A DNA stretch of 64,000 bases from SLST01 sp046538735. GTDB taxonomy: Bacteria; Spirochaetota; Spirochaetia; DSM-27196; SLST01. This document shows, in pieces, positions 1 through 8,628 of this stretch (the stretch's first letter is position 1; every line of letters starts with the position of its first letter). The DNA is taken from NCBI GenBank assembly GCA_046538735.1, contig JBKHII010000013.1, positions 1-64,000 of the forward strand, read 5' to 3'. Under the pieces are notes generated by a model. The model worked only from the letters and a program-made list of their open reading frames with translations. It was not told the origin of the DNA and ran no database searches. The position numbers and the translations under genes were made by a program.

Positions 1-78
1 CTCGGTCTGTCGGGCCCGTAGAGGACTTCCAGCTCATCGCCGGGCACCTCCAAGTGGGTGCGCCCTGCCGGGCGCACC
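1..78 (-). other. Possible 5' end of an unidentified minus-strand gene
   Basis: On the minus strand a frame opening with GTG near 77 reads on to the window edge, giving a peptide containing THLEVPGDELEVLYGPDRP with the GC-rich third positions typical of genes here. No Shine-Dalgarno is visible, the GTG lies just after the T-run of the ppdK terminator, and the same bases form an 8-bp hairpin (about 59-78). It may be the start of the next gene or non-coding spacer. Product not recognisable. Confidence 0.2.
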
Positions 79-111
79 AAAAAAAGGGGCCGCCCCCAAA
101 GGAGCGGCCCC
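79..111 (-). terminator. Intrinsic terminator of ppdK
   Basis: Read on the minus strand, GGGGCCGC, a short loop, GCGGCCCC and then seven T residues (85-79) form a GC-rich hairpin followed by a U-tract, 22 bases after the ppdK stop codon. This is a textbook rho-independent terminator. Confidence 0.9.
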
Positions 112-132
112 TGAGATTCGAAACGTACTCGC

Positions 133-2787
133 CTAGCGGTTTCTGATGACCGCCTGCGCAGCCGCCAACCGTGCGATGGGTACGCGGAACGGAGAGCACG
201 AAACGTAGTTCATGCCCACGCGATAGCAGAACTCCACCGACTTCGGCTCGCCGCCGTGCTCGCCGCAGATACCGATCTTGAGCTCGGGCTTCGTGGATCG
301 GCCCTTCTCAACGCCGATTTGAACGAGTTGGCCCACGCCGGTCTGATCGAGCACCGCGAACGGATCCTCTTCCAGGATGTTCTGGTCCAGGTACTCGGGA
401 ACGAAGGAGCCCACGTCGTCACGGCTGTACCCGAAGGCCATCTGCGTGAGGTCGTTGGTACCGAAGCTGAAGAAGTCGGCGTCCTCGGCGACCTGGTCGG
501 CGGTGAGCGCCGCGCGCGGAATCTCGATCATCGTACCCACGTGGTACTCGATCTTCTGCTTCTTCTTCTGAAGCACGTCTTCGGCCACCCTGATCGCGTT
601 CGCGCGGAGGACCGAGAGCTCGTTCTTCGTGCCCACGAGCGGAATCATGATCTCGGGGATCACCTTCGTGCCGGCCTTCGCGACCTCGCATGCCGCGGTC
701 ATGATCGCCTCCACCTGCATGTCGTAGACTTCAGGGTAGGTGATGCCGAGGCGGCAGCCGCGGTGACCAAGCATCGGGTTGAATTCCTTGAGGCTCTCGA
801 TCTTCGCCTTGACCTTGCCCGGCGAAATGCCGATCGCGGTCGCGAGCTCCTTGATCTCCTTCGCATCGTGCGGAACGAACTCGTGGAGCGGCGGATCGAG
901 CAGTCGGATCGTAACCGGCAGACCTCCCATCGCCTTGAAGATGCCCTTGAAGTCCTTCTTCTGGAGCGGAAGTATCTTCTTCAGCGCCTTCCGGCGCGCC
1001 TCGAGATCCTCGGCGAGGATCATCTGGCGGAAGTTGAAGATCTTGTCTTCCTCGAAGAACATGTGCTCGGTTCGGCAGAGGCCGATACCCTCGGCGCCGA
1101 ACTCTCGCGCGCGCTTCGCATCGGCGGGGGTGTCCGCGTTCGTCCGAACGTTGATGCCCTTCTGCTTGAGGCCGGGTCGAGTCACGTTGAGGCGAACCTC
1201 GTCCGCCCACTTGAGGAAGGCATTGAGCTCGCCGGAGATCTTCGGCTGGGAGAGCGGCAGGAGTCCGGGGAACACCTCGCCGGTCGTACCGTCGATCGTC
1301 ATCGGCTGGCCCTGCTTCACGGTCCGGCCGTTCACGGTCAGCTTCTTCCCGGCAATCACGACGTCCTTACACCCGGCGACGCACGGCTTGCCCATGCCTC
1401 GCGCGACAACCGCCGCGTGGCTCGTCATACCGCCGGTCGAGGTCAGGATACCTTCCGCGGCGTGCATTCCTTCGATGTCTTCGGGGCTCGTTTCCTTCCG
1501 GACGAGCAGCACCTGCTTGCCTTCCTTCTTCCAGGCGGCAGCCTCTTCGGCGGTGAATACGACCACTCCGCTCGCGGCACCGGGACTCGCGTTGAGACCC
1601 TTGGCAACGGCTTTGTGCGACTTCTTCGCCTTGGGATCGATCTGCGGGTGGAAGACCTGGTCGAGCTGATCGGGAGTGACGCGCGTGATCGCCGTCTCCT
1701 TGTCGATCTTCTTCTCGTTCACGAGGTCGACGGCGATCTTGATCGCGGCGGCACCGGTTCGTTTTCCGTTTCGGGTCTGGAGGAGATAGAGCGTACCCTG
1801 CTGGATAGTGAACTCCATATCCTGCATGTCCTTGTAGTGCGCTTCGAGGCGGTCCTTCAGGTCCACAAGCTGCTTGTAGATCTTCGGATCCTTCTTCTCG
1901 AGCGTCTTGAGAACCATCGGGGTCCGGATCCCGGCAACGACGTCTTCGCCCTGAGCGTTCATCAGGTACTCGCCGTAGAAGACCTTCTTTCCGGTCGACG
2001 GGTCGCGTGAAAAACAGACGCCCGTGCCCGAGTCGTCACCGAGGTTACCGAAGACCATCGACTGTACGTTGACCGCCGTACCCTTCACGCCCTTGATCTC
2101 GTTGATCTTTCGGTACGAAACCGCACGCTCGTTGTTCCACGAGCCAAAGACCGCGTCAATCGCAGCCCAGAGCTGCTTCTTTGGATCCTGGGGGAAGTTC
2201 TTGTTGGTGTGCTTCTTGAAGACCTCTTTGTACGCTTCTACCACGCCCTTGAGATCATTGGCGTCGAGCTCCGTGTCGAGCTCAACCTTCCGACGCTTCT
2301 TGATCTTGTCCAGCGCGGCCTCGAAGTGCTCGTGGTCTACGCCCATGACGACGTTTCCGAACATGTTGATGAAGCGGCGGTAGGCGTCCCACGCGAAGCG
2401 AGGATTCCCCGACTTCTCGGCAAGACCCTTCACCGCCTTGTCGTTCATCCCGAGGTTGAGGACGGTGTCCATCATGCCCGGCATTGAGACGGCGGCGCCC
2501 GAACGCACGGAAACCAGCAGCGGATCGTCGGCCTGACCGAGCGTCTTGCCCATCAGCTTCTCGAGCCTGCTCAGGTTCTTCTCGACTTCGTCGGCAACGT
2601 TCTTGGGAATGCTGCTGTTGTTGTCGTAGTAGAGCTCGCAGACTTCGGTCGAGATGGTGAAGCCAGGAGGGACCGGCACGCCGATGCTCGACATCTCGGC
2701 AAGGTTCGCGCCCTTGCCTCCGAGGAGACTCTTCATCTCCTTGCTACCTTCGGCTTTTCCCTCGCCGAAAAAGTAAACGTACTTCAT
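133..2787 (-). CDS. ppdK: Pyruvate, phosphate dikinase
   Basis: Interconverts pyruvate + ATP + Pi with PEP + AMP + PPi in the cytosol, at the glycolysis/gluconeogenesis node. It is full length for the family at 884 aa. An N-terminal ATP-binding domain is followed by the swivelling phosphohistidine domain (GGMTSHAAVVARGMGKP, catalytic His near residue 455) and a C-terminal PEP/pyruvate TIM barrel with GLCRTEHMFF, SFGTNDLTQM and the catalytic-Cys motif GICGEHGGEP near residue 839. I chose the ATG at 2787 because GGGGGT lies about 10 bases upstream and MKYVYFF is the usual beginning; an in-frame TTG 18 bases earlier has no such signal. It is monocistronic, with its own promoter and terminator. 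A PPi-linked enzyme fits the PPi-based glycolysis common in spirochaetes (inference). Confidence 0.97.
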   Translation of the reverse strand: MKYVYFFGEGKAEGSKEMKSLLGGKGANLAEMSSIGVPVPPGFTISTEVCELYYDNNSSIPKNVADEVEKNLSRLEKLMGKTLGQADDPLLVSVRSGAAVSMPGMMDTVLNLGMNDKAVKGLAEKSGNPRFAWDAYRRFINMFGNVVMGVDHEHFEAALDKIKKRRKVELDTELDANDLKGVVEAYKEVFKKHTNKNFPQDPKKQLWAAIDAVFGSWNNERAVSYRKINEIKGVKGTAVNVQSMVFGNLGDDSGTGVCFSRDPSTGKKVFYGEYLMNAQGEDVVAGIRTPMVLKTLEKKDPKIYKQLVDLKDRLEAHYKDMQDMEFTIQQGTLYLLQTRNGKRTGAAAIKIAVDLVNEKKIDKETAITRVTPDQLDQVFHPQIDPKAKKSHKAVAKGLNASPGAASGVVVFTAEEAAAWKKEGKQVLLVRKETSPEDIEGMHAAEGILTSTGGMTSHAAVVARGMGKPCVAGCKDVVIAGKKLTVNGRTVKQGQPMTIDGTTGEVFPGLLPLSQPKISGELNAFLKWADEVRLNVTRPGLKQKGINVRTNADTPADAKRAREFGAEGIGLCRTEHMFFEEDKIFNFRQMILAEDLEARRKALKKILPLQKKDFKGIFKAMGGLPVTIRLLDPPLHEFVPHDAKEIKELATAIGISPGKVKAKIESLKEFNPMLGHRGCRLGITYPEVYDMQVEAIMTAACEVAKAGTKVIPEIMIPLVGTKNELSVLRANAIRVAEDVLQKKKQKIEYHVGTMIEIPRAALTADQVAEDADFFSFGTNDLTQMAFGYSRDDVGSFVPEYLDQNILEEDPFAVLDQTGVGQLVQIGVEKGRSTKPELKIGICGEHGGEPKSVEFCYRVGMNYVSCSPFRVPIARLAAAQAVIRNR

Positions 2788-2838
2788 GATAAGAAATACC
2801 CCCAAATGTGTATTTTGGAACGGAAGACTAGCGGAGTT

Positions 2839-2868
2839 AGACTAAATGGAAAGCCGGCAGCGTGTCAA
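2839..2868 (-). promoter_or_regulatory. Probable sigma-70 promoter of ppdK
   Basis: Minus strand: a perfect -35 TTGACA (2868-2863), an 18-base spacer and a weaker -10 TAGTCT (2844-2839), about 50 bases before the ppdK ATG. It lies in the 147-bp gap after the sigma-factor gene. Confidence 0.5.
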
Positions 2869-2934
2869 CCTAACTACGCTGCTGGCCTTCTATGTGAGTT
2901 TCTTTGTCGACGGTCGACTCGCGGTCGTTCGTGC

Positions 2935-3813
2935 CTATGCTATGTACGCCTCGAGCCGCCCAATCCGACTCGGGTGCTGCAGACGCCTCAACGCCTTCTT
3001 CTCGATTTGGCGTATGCGCTCCTTCGTTAGGTTGTACCGGTCGCCGATTTCCTTCAACGAGAGCGGGCTTCTGCCGTTCAGACCGAACCGATACTGCACG
3101 ATCTCGCTCTCCTTTTCGGTAAGCGTGCTCAGAATCTCGTTGATGTCGTCCTTGAGGGCCTTCTCCACCATCTGCGAGTCGGGCGACGCGTAGCCCTCGT
3201 CTTCAACGAAATCGCCGAGAATGCTGGAGTCCTTCTCGTTGTACACAGGCGTCTCGAGCGAAATGAGCTCGCGCGAGATGTTGATCAGATCGGAGACGTG
3301 ATCGGGATCCATATTGAGGGTCTGCGCGATCTTGCGAATCTCCGCCTCTTCCCCGTGACGGCCGTGAATCTCTTTGCGCGCCTTCTCGATCTGCACGAGC
3401 TCGTTCGCGCGGTTGAGCGGAAGCCGAATCATGCGGGACTTCTCGCAGATCGCCTTGAGAATCGCCTGCCGAATCCACCAGACGGCGTACGAAATGAAGT
3501 GGTATCCCTTGCTCACGTCAAATCGTTCGATCGCGTTCATCAGGCCTATGTTGCCCTCGCTGATCAGATCGGAGAGCGGCAGCCCCTGATTCTGGTACTT
3601 CTTCGCCACGTTGACGACGAATCGGAGGTTTGCCTGCACCAGCTTCTGTTTTGCCGCCTCGTCGCCCTGTTCGGCGAGCGTTGCGTAGTGGGTCTCTTCC
3701 TCGCGCGTCAACAGAGGAATCCTGTTGATCTCCTTCAGGTAGATGGAAAGCACATTCTCATCGTCCCGGGACGAACGCGCGTAGGCGTTGTTTTTTACTG
3801 CTGCTGTCGGCAT
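2935..3813 (-). CDS. Sigma-70 family RNA polymerase sigma factor (short, RpoD/RpoS type)
   Basis: Directs RNA polymerase to promoters. It has 292 aa with region 1.2 (ENVLSIYLKEINRIPLLTREEE, cut here to its core), region 2 (ANLRFVVNVAKKYQNQGLPL, then EGNIGLMNAIERFD and YAVWWIRQAI), region 3, and a region 4.2 helix-turn-helix near residues 255-283 (LKEIGDRYNLTKERIRQIEK). The long region 1.1 and non-conserved insert of classical RpoD are absent, so this is either a group-2/RpoS-like factor or a compact primary factor; sequence alone does not decide. The ATG at 3813 is preceded by GAGGAGG. ppdK lies downstream on the same strand but has its own promoter. Confidence 0.93.
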   Translation of the reverse strand: MPTAAVKNNAYARSSRDDENVLSIYLKEINRIPLLTREEETHYATLAEQGDEAAKQKLVQANLRFVVNVAKKYQNQGLPLSDLISEGNIGLMNAIERFDVSKGYHFISYAVWWIRQAILKAICEKSRMIRLPLNRANELVQIEKARKEIHGRHGEEAEIRKIAQTLNMDPDHVSDLINISRELISLETPVYNEKDSSILGDFVEDEGYASPDSQMVEKALKDDINEILSTLTEKESEIVQYRFGLNGRSPLSLKEIGDRYNLTKERIRQIEKKALRRLQHPSRIGRLEAYIA

Positions 3814-3988
3814 GAATACCTCCTCGGTACTTCATGCAAGCGCCATGCCAAACAGCGCGGTTCCGCGACGACCGGCTAAGTCTTTGCAGGTGAAGTCATT
3901 GCTTCGCCGCCGTCAGAGCCCACGGCGCCGCGACCTCGACCGCGAGAGCCAAATTGACACAGCGACACCAACAGCTCACATAACTGGG

Positions 3989-4690
3989 TCAGAATTTCCC
4001 AATGAGGGCCTCGTCGGTGCCGGGCGTGCGCCCGTGACACATTCGGTACGGGAGCCCGCTCCCGCAGGGGCAGCGATCGGCGGGTCCCACGCGGGTCCCG
4101 TGGCAGAAGTCGACCGCGACGTCCTCGGTCTTCAGCGCATCGGGGACCGAAAGGAACGGAAAGACGATCACGGTCTCGCGAAAGACCCTCATCTTCTGCG
4201 CGGCGGTCATCCCGGAGATGTCGAGCGAGGAGCGAATACGCGCCCAGTACTCGTCGATGAGCTCGGCAATCATGTCGATCTCGGCTCGTGTGCCGAGACG
4301 GTGCGATTGCTTCGATCGAACATAGCGTGCGAGCTGCACGCCGTAGAACGCCTGCTGGTCGTCCGCGATGCTCGTCTCCTGGCGCGCCATGCCGTACGAG
4401 TTCGTGACGCGAGAGAGCTTCCTTCGGGCGATCCCACGCTTCCAGAACCGGGCCGACTCGACCCAGCTCCCGACGGCGCGATTCCGCATCCCGGTCTTGC
4501 GAAGCGATACACCGAGGAAGTAGAAGAGATCGGAGAGAGCCCGCCGCCTCGTCGCGGTCGAGGTGAGCGTTCGTCGCCGGTCGGTCGGGATGAGGGCGAG
4601 GGCTCGCTCGAAATGTGCCATAGCTCGCAGCGGTCGGTGTCTCCGCAACCATCGAAGACCGCGTCGGTATTCAACAAACCAGGTGCGCAT
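3989..4690 (-). CDS. SEC-C motif protein with TPR-like N-terminus
   Basis: Function unknown; 233 aa, no signal peptide or membrane segment. The N-terminal 75 residues are Arg-rich and helical with a TPR-like look (AMAHFERALALIP). The C-terminus carries a SEC-C zinc motif, CPCGSGLPYRMCHG, the same small metal-binding module found at the SecA C-terminus and in many accessory proteins. The middle shows no recognised domain. The ATG at 4690 has only a weak Shine-Dalgarno. It sits between the sigma-factor gene and divergent groES. The SEC-C assignment is firm; any biological role would be guesswork. Confidence 0.75.
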   Translation of the reverse strand: MRTWFVEYRRGLRWLRRHRPLRAMAHFERALALIPTDRRRTLTSTATRRRALSDLFYFLGVSLRKTGMRNRAVGSWVESARFWKRGIARRKLSRVTNSYGMARQETSIADDQQAFYGVQLARYVRSKQSHRLGTRAEIDMIAELIDEYWARIRSSLDISGMTAAQKMRVFRETVIVFPFLSVPDALKTEDVAVDFCHGTRVGPADRCPCGSGLPYRMCHGRTPGTDEALIGKF

Positions 4691-4774
4691 GCTCTGCCCG
4701 TAAGCTACTCACCGCCCGACTGCGCGGTAAAGGGCGGCTGGAGAGCCGGGGCCGCGGGCGAAAGCCGGCGATTC

Positions 4775-4803
4775 TTGACCGCGGATATGACCGCCGGTAT
4801 ATT
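4775..4803 (+). promoter_or_regulatory. Strong sigma-70 promoter of groES
   Basis: TTGACC (4775-4780), a 17-base spacer and TATATT (4798-4803), about 54 bases before the groES ATG. No CIRCE operator (TTAGCACTC-N9-GAGTGCTAA) is seen around it, so HrcA control is not supported. Confidence 0.75.
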
Positions 4804-4857
4804 ACCGTTGAATCTACGAGCATCATCAAATCGCGATACCCTATCCAGGAGGAAGAG

Positions 4858-5124
4858 ATGAAGGTGAAGCCTATTGGGGACCGAGTACTACTGAGCATCG
4901 AAGAAGGCGAAGAGAAGACCAAGAGCGGCCTGTTCATCCCGCAGACCGCCCAGGAGAAGACTCAGACCGGTGTCGTGGTTGCAGTCGGTGACGACAAGGA
5001 TGCGATCACCGTGAAGAAGGGCGACAAAGTCATGTACGACAAGTACGCCGGTACCGCCGTCGAGATCGAGGGCAAGGATCATCTGATCATCAAGATGCCG
5101 GACATCATCGCCGTCATCGAGTAG
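4858..5124 (+). CDS. groES: Co-chaperonin GroES (Hsp10)
   Basis: Forms the heptameric lid of the GroEL folding chamber. It has 88 aa, within the small size range of the family, beginning MKVKPIGDRVLL. The flexible mobile loop that docks on GroEL follows (residues about 18-38, containing KTKSGLFIPQTAQEKTQTG), then the beta core (GDKVMYDKYAGT) and the end DIIAVIE. AGGAGGAAGAG precedes the ATG. The gene is monocistronic: its own promoter, an immediate terminator, and no groEL next to it, so groEL must be elsewhere. The same separation is known in treponemes. Confidence 0.97.
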   Translation: MKVKPIGDRVLLSIEEGEEKTKSGLFIPQTAQEKTQTGVVVAVGDDKDAITVKKGDKVMYDKYAGTAVEIEGKDHLIIKMPDIIAVIE

Positions 5125-5148
5125 ACTCGCCCCACACGAACTGAAGGA

Positions 5149-5172
5149 GCCGCCCCGCCGGGGCGGCTTTTT
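5149..5172 (+). terminator. Intrinsic terminator of groES
   Basis: GCCGCCCC, a 3-base loop, GGGGCGGC and TTTTT, 24 bases after the groES stop. Confidence 0.92.
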
Positions 5173-5223
5173 CGTGCCGGCACGTCCGCATGAACCTGTC
5201 GATGCCCGATCGCCGGGCCGAGC

Positions 5224-7695
5224 TCACGAGTACAGGAAGCGCTCCACGTCTTCGATCACCCCGCGCCACTCGCGCGTGGACGACTGCGTCTCGGGGAGCG
5301 ACTGCAGAAAGAGCGAGCCGTAGCGCTTGGTCACAACGCGAACGTCCGTGACCACGACAACGCCTCGATCGGTGCCGCGGCGCATGAGCCGGCCGAACCC
5401 CTGGCGGAACTTCATGACCGCCTCCGGAAGCGCGAGGCCCGCGAAGGCGTTGCCTCCCCGGGCTTCGATCGCCTCGGTGCGGGCGAGCAGGATCGGGTCG
5501 GTCGGCACGCGGAACGGCAACCGACAGAGCACGACGACCTGTAGCGTCTCGCCCGGCGCATCCACGCCCTGCCAGAAACTCTCGGTAGCGAAGAGCACGC
5601 TGGACGTGTCTTCCGTGAACCGCGTGAGCAGTCGCGCACGATCGTCGTCCCCCTGCCGCATCGCGGCGACGCCGATCGCGGCCAGACGATCGCGAAGCGC
5701 CGCGTGCGTCGCGCGGAGCATCTCGTACGACGTGAAGAGCACGAGCGCCCTCCCTTCGCTCACCTCGAGCAGCTCGCCGAGGAATCCGGTCAGGAACTCC
5801 TGGTATCGCTCGCTCGACGGCTCGGGCGCGTCCGTGGGAACCGCGACGAGCGCGTGCTCGCGGTACGGAAAGGGCGACGGGAACTGCGCGAGGTCGGTCC
5901 CGCGCGGAATGTCCAGAAGGCCGACGCGTCCCCCCCAGTAGTCGAAGCTCCCCGCGACCGTAAGCGTCGCGGAGGTGAAGACCGCCGTTTCGAAGACGTC
6001 GAAGACCGCCTCGCGCATCACGCCTCGAATATCGAGCGGACTCGAGATCAGGCGGGGAAAGCGCCGACCGTCCGAGCCGCGGCGGAGCTCAATCCAGAAG
6101 ACGCGATCGGAGTGGTTCTCGAAGTCGGTGAAGTCGTTGCAGAGCGTGACGAGCCGCTCCACGCGGCGAAGAACGACACGCAGATCGTAGAACGGACCGC
6201 CCTCCTCGCCGTCGTCGTCTTCCATGACATCCGTGAGGGCGTTCGCGAGGATGACGAGTCGGGTGTGGAGCTCGGAGATCGGGTCAAGAATCGCCGCTCG
6301 CGTGTCTTCGGGCGTCGCGGGCGTGAGCCGCAGCGTGTAACCGTCGACCTGATCCCCGATCGCCCCCTCGAGCGCTTCCGCGGCCTCGTCCACCTTGCGT
6401 AGCTCGTCCGCAGCGCGAACGACTTTGGCGGGCTCGGCTCCGCGACGCCTGACGGCCGCGAGCAGCCCGTACTCGCGTCCGCTGCGGACGCGCCGCAGCC
6501 TCCGGCTGTGCTTGACGACGCTGTAGCGCGAGAAACTCTCGCTGAAGAGGCTCGTCGCGCTGTTCTCGATGCTGTGCGCCTCGTCGAAGATGAGACGCTG
6601 GAAGGGCGGCAGCACCGCGCGCGCCTCGAAGCCGATTCCGCGGACGCGGAGCGCAAGATCGATGAAGAGCAGGTGGTGGTTCGCCACGAGCACCTTCGCC
6701 GCGGCGGCTTGCCTGCGGGCGCGAAGAAAGAAACAGTTTTCGCGCAGTCGGCACGTGAGCTCGGTGCAGGAGTCCGCATCCGAGTTGATCCGGCCCCAGA
6801 CCTCGTCGCTCACCTGGAAGGGGAGCTCGCTGCGGCTCCCGGTGTCGGTCGTCTGCGCCCAGTCACGGATCGCCTGGAGGTCGGGGTCAAGCGGGTCGTC
6901 TGCGGCGGGCTCCTCGTTTGCGGCGGACTCCTCGTCGGCGGTCGCGAAGAGCGAGTCCTCCTCGAACGCCTCTCCGAGTCGCTTGCGGCAGAGGTAGTTG
7001 CCGCGCCCCTTCACGAGCATGACCGGCACGTCCACGCCGAGCAGCCGCTGGACGGTCGGAATGTCCTTCTCCACGAGCTGCTGCTGGAGGTTGATCGTGG
7101 CGGTCGAGACGACGATCCGCTCGTCGTTCGCCGCCGCCCACGCGAGTGCGGGAATGAGGTAGGCGAAGCTCTTGCCCACGCCGGTTCCCGCCTCAACGGC
7201 GACGACCCGGTCGTCGTTGAACGCGCGCGCCACGAGCTTGAGCATGTCGATCTGCGCTTGCCGAGGCTCGAAGTCGGAGAAGAGGTCGGAGAGCCCGCCG
7301 CCGTCGTCGATCGTCGCGGCGAGCTCGTCCGGATCGAGCCTGACGAGCCTCTTCGGTTCCACCGGTTCGCAGACGACGAGGAGCTCGGTGACGTCGTTGT
7401 TCACGATGTACGAGCCCACGCCGGTCTCCGCGAGCTCGGCGGCGACCGAGACGTCCGCCCGACTGGGTTGCAGGTGTCCGCTCGGATGATTGTGGACGAC
7501 GACCTGACCGCGCCGGAGGTGCTCCATGGGCGCGGCGACCATATCGGGCACGCCGCGCGCGACAACGTCCGCAGAGACGATCCGCATCTCCTCGTCCACG
7601 TCGCAGACGAAGATCACCTCCGAGCCCTCGGATTCCCCGATCGCGGCACGCATCGCCCAGACCGCGCCGGAATCGATTCGTTTTGCTGCGTCCAT
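5224..7695 (-). CDS. dinG: DinG-type superfamily 2 helicase with N-terminal RadC/JAMM domain
   Basis: A predicted ATP-dependent 5'-3' DNA helicase of the XPD/DinG iron-sulfur family, 823 aa. The helicase part has Walker A EAGTGVGKS (residues 168-176), four Cys that could hold a 4Fe-4S cluster (C236, C310, C315, C321), the Walker B DEAH box (371-374), and a motif VI-like QGFGRLMRRGTDRG near the C-terminus. Ahead of it, residues 20-110 form a RadC/JAB1-like module with a complete JAMM signature H68-N-H70-x7-S78-x2-D81 (HNHPSGHLQPSRAD). DinG proteins elsewhere may carry an exonuclease or no extra domain, so this fusion is notable. punA lies 24 bp upstream on the same strand. The role is probably resolution of R-loops or DNA damage structures (inference). 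Confidence 0.9.
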   Translation of the reverse strand: MDAAKRIDSGAVWAMRAAIGESEGSEVIFVCDVDEEMRIVSADVVARGVPDMVAAPMEHLRRGQVVVHNHPSGHLQPSRADVSVAAELAETGVGSYIVNNDVTELLVVCEPVEPKRLVRLDPDELAATIDDGGGLSDLFSDFEPRQAQIDMLKLVARAFNDDRVVAVEAGTGVGKSFAYLIPALAWAAANDERIVVSTATINLQQQLVEKDIPTVQRLLGVDVPVMLVKGRGNYLCRKRLGEAFEEDSLFATADEESAANEEPAADDPLDPDLQAIRDWAQTTDTGSRSELPFQVSDEVWGRINSDADSCTELTCRLRENCFFLRARRQAAAAKVLVANHHLLFIDLALRVRGIGFEARAVLPPFQRLIFDEAHSIENSATSLFSESFSRYSVVKHSRRLRRVRSGREYGLLAAVRRRGAEPAKVVRAADELRKVDEAAEALEGAIGDQVDGYTLRLTPATPEDTRAAILDPISELHTRLVILANALTDVMEDDDGEEGGPFYDLRVVLRRVERLVTLCNDFTDFENHSDRVFWIELRRGSDGRRFPRLISSPLDIRGVMREAVFDVFETAVFTSATLTVAGSFDYWGGRVGLLDIPRGTDLAQFPSPFPYREHALVAVPTDAPEPSSERYQEFLTGFLGELLEVSEGRALVLFTSYEMLRATHAALRDRLAAIGVAAMRQGDDDRARLLTRFTEDTSSVLFATESFWQGVDAPGETLQVVVLCRLPFRVPTDPILLARTEAIEARGGNAFAGLALPEAVMKFRQGFGRLMRRGTDRGVVVVTDVRVVTKRYGSLFLQSLPETQSSTREWRGVIEDVERFLYS

Positions 7696-7719
7696 CTGCG
7701 ATACCTGTCGCGCGATCGG

Positions 7720-8538
7720 TCAGCCGACGATTGCCGCGACGAGCCCGGAGAGCAGCCTCACGACGCGTTCGCGAATCGAGGCGCCGACTGCAACGACTTC
7801 CGCGTGGTCGAGCGGCTTCCCGGACATGCCGGCGGCCAGGTTCGTCACGGTCGAGATTCCGAGCACTCGTACACCGTAGCTTCGCGCGACGATCACCTCG
7901 GGCACGGTGGACATCCCGACCAGATCGGCTCCAAGCCGAGCGAGCATGGTGATCTCAGCGGGGGTCTCGTAGCTCGGCCCGGTAAGCGCGGCGTAGACGC
8001 CGGACTTGAGACCCGAATCGATCGACCGGGCGAGCTCGGCGAGCCCGGTGTCGTACGCGGTCGTCATGTCCGGAAAGCGTGCCGCCGCTGCGGGATCCTT
8101 CGGACCGATGAGCGGGCTCGTGCCCATCAGGTTGATGTGGTCCGTGATGACGACGAGATCGCCGGGCTCGTACCCGGTGTTGATCCCGCCGGCGGCGTTG
8201 GTAACGATGAGCGTGGAGACTCCAAGATCGGCGAGCGTCGCGACCGGAAGCACGACCTCGTCCATCGGCCGGCCCTCGTAGAAGTGGAAGCGACCGGCCA
8301 TTACCGCAGCGTCGCCCGCGATCGTAAGCGTTCCGCGATGCCCGGCGACCGACGGAGTACCGAATCCCTTGATTTCTCCATACGGGATGGAGACGACGTC
8401 CGACGAGCCCGGGAGGAGATCGTCGATCACATCCGAGAGCCCGGACCCGAGCACGATGCCCACGCGAGGTGCCGAGCGGATCCGACCACGGATGCTTGCC
8501 GCAGCCTGCTCTACGCGTCGCCTGAAGTCGTCTTGCAT
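7720..8538 (-). CDS. punA: Purine-nucleoside phosphorylase (trimeric PNP class)
   Basis: Cleaves inosine and guanosine with phosphate to base + ribose-1-phosphate (purine salvage). It has 272 aa. Visible family landmarks are the phosphate-binding VGIVLGSGLSD, the AGRFHFYEGRP loop, NAAGGIN, and the base-binding block GPSYETPAEITM followed by GADLVGMSTVPEVI. The ATG at 8538 lacks a Shine-Dalgarno, and a promoter -10 element ends only six bases upstream, so the mRNA may be leaderless. It is likely co-transcribed with the helicase gene 24 bp downstream. Confidence 0.95.
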   Translation of the reverse strand: MQDDFRRRVEQAAASIRGRIRSAPRVGIVLGSGLSDVIDDLLPGSSDVVSIPYGEIKGFGTPSVAGHRGTLTIAGDAAVMAGRFHFYEGRPMDEVVLPVATLADLGVSTLIVTNAAGGINTGYEPGDLVVITDHINLMGTSPLIGPKDPAAAARFPDMTTAYDTGLAELARSIDSGLKSGVYAALTGPSYETPAEITMLARLGADLVGMSTVPEVIVARSYGVRVLGISTVTNLAAGMSGKPLDHAEVVAVGASIRERVVRLLSGLVAAIVG

Positions 8539-8544
8539 GAGCTC

Positions 8545-8573
8545 AGAGTAGCGACATTCCGCCGCGGGCGCAA
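8545..8573 (-). promoter_or_regulatory. Candidate promoter of punA (leaderless start)
   Basis: Minus strand: TTGCGC (8573-8568), a 17-base spacer and TACTCT (8550-8545). The -10 ends six bases before the punA ATG, so transcription would begin at or next to the start codon. The divergent asd promoter begins at 8580. Confidence 0.5.
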
Positions 8574-8579
8574 CGCACG

Positions 8580-8608
8580 TTGACAGGCGCCGCGGCTCTC
8601 ATTACTGT
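8580..8608 (+). promoter_or_regulatory. Promoter of asd
   Basis: TTGACA (8580-8585), a 17-base spacer and TACTGT (8603-8608), followed by a GGAGGAG ribosome binding site and the asd ATG at 8629. It is divergent from the punA promoter, with only six bases between the two -35 elements. Confidence 0.7.
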
Positions 8609-8628
8609 AGCCGGGATTCGGAGGAGCA

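Noticed and set aside
256..2010. 584-aa open frame opposite ppdK
   Set aside because: Antisense shadow of a certain gene in GC-rich DNA; charged, repetitive composition and no start signal.
3954..3985. TTGACA with a loose -10 on the plus strand
   Set aside because: Spacing of 18-19 to a poor -10 and no plus-strand gene downstream; it would run antisense into the SEC-C gene.
4700..4857. CIRCE/HrcA operator before groES
   Set aside because: Looked for the TTAGCACTC inverted repeat; not present.
6508..8583. 691-aa open frame opposite the helicase and punA
   Set aside because: Spans two well-supported genes antisense; Arg/Glu/His-rich composition typical of shadow frames.
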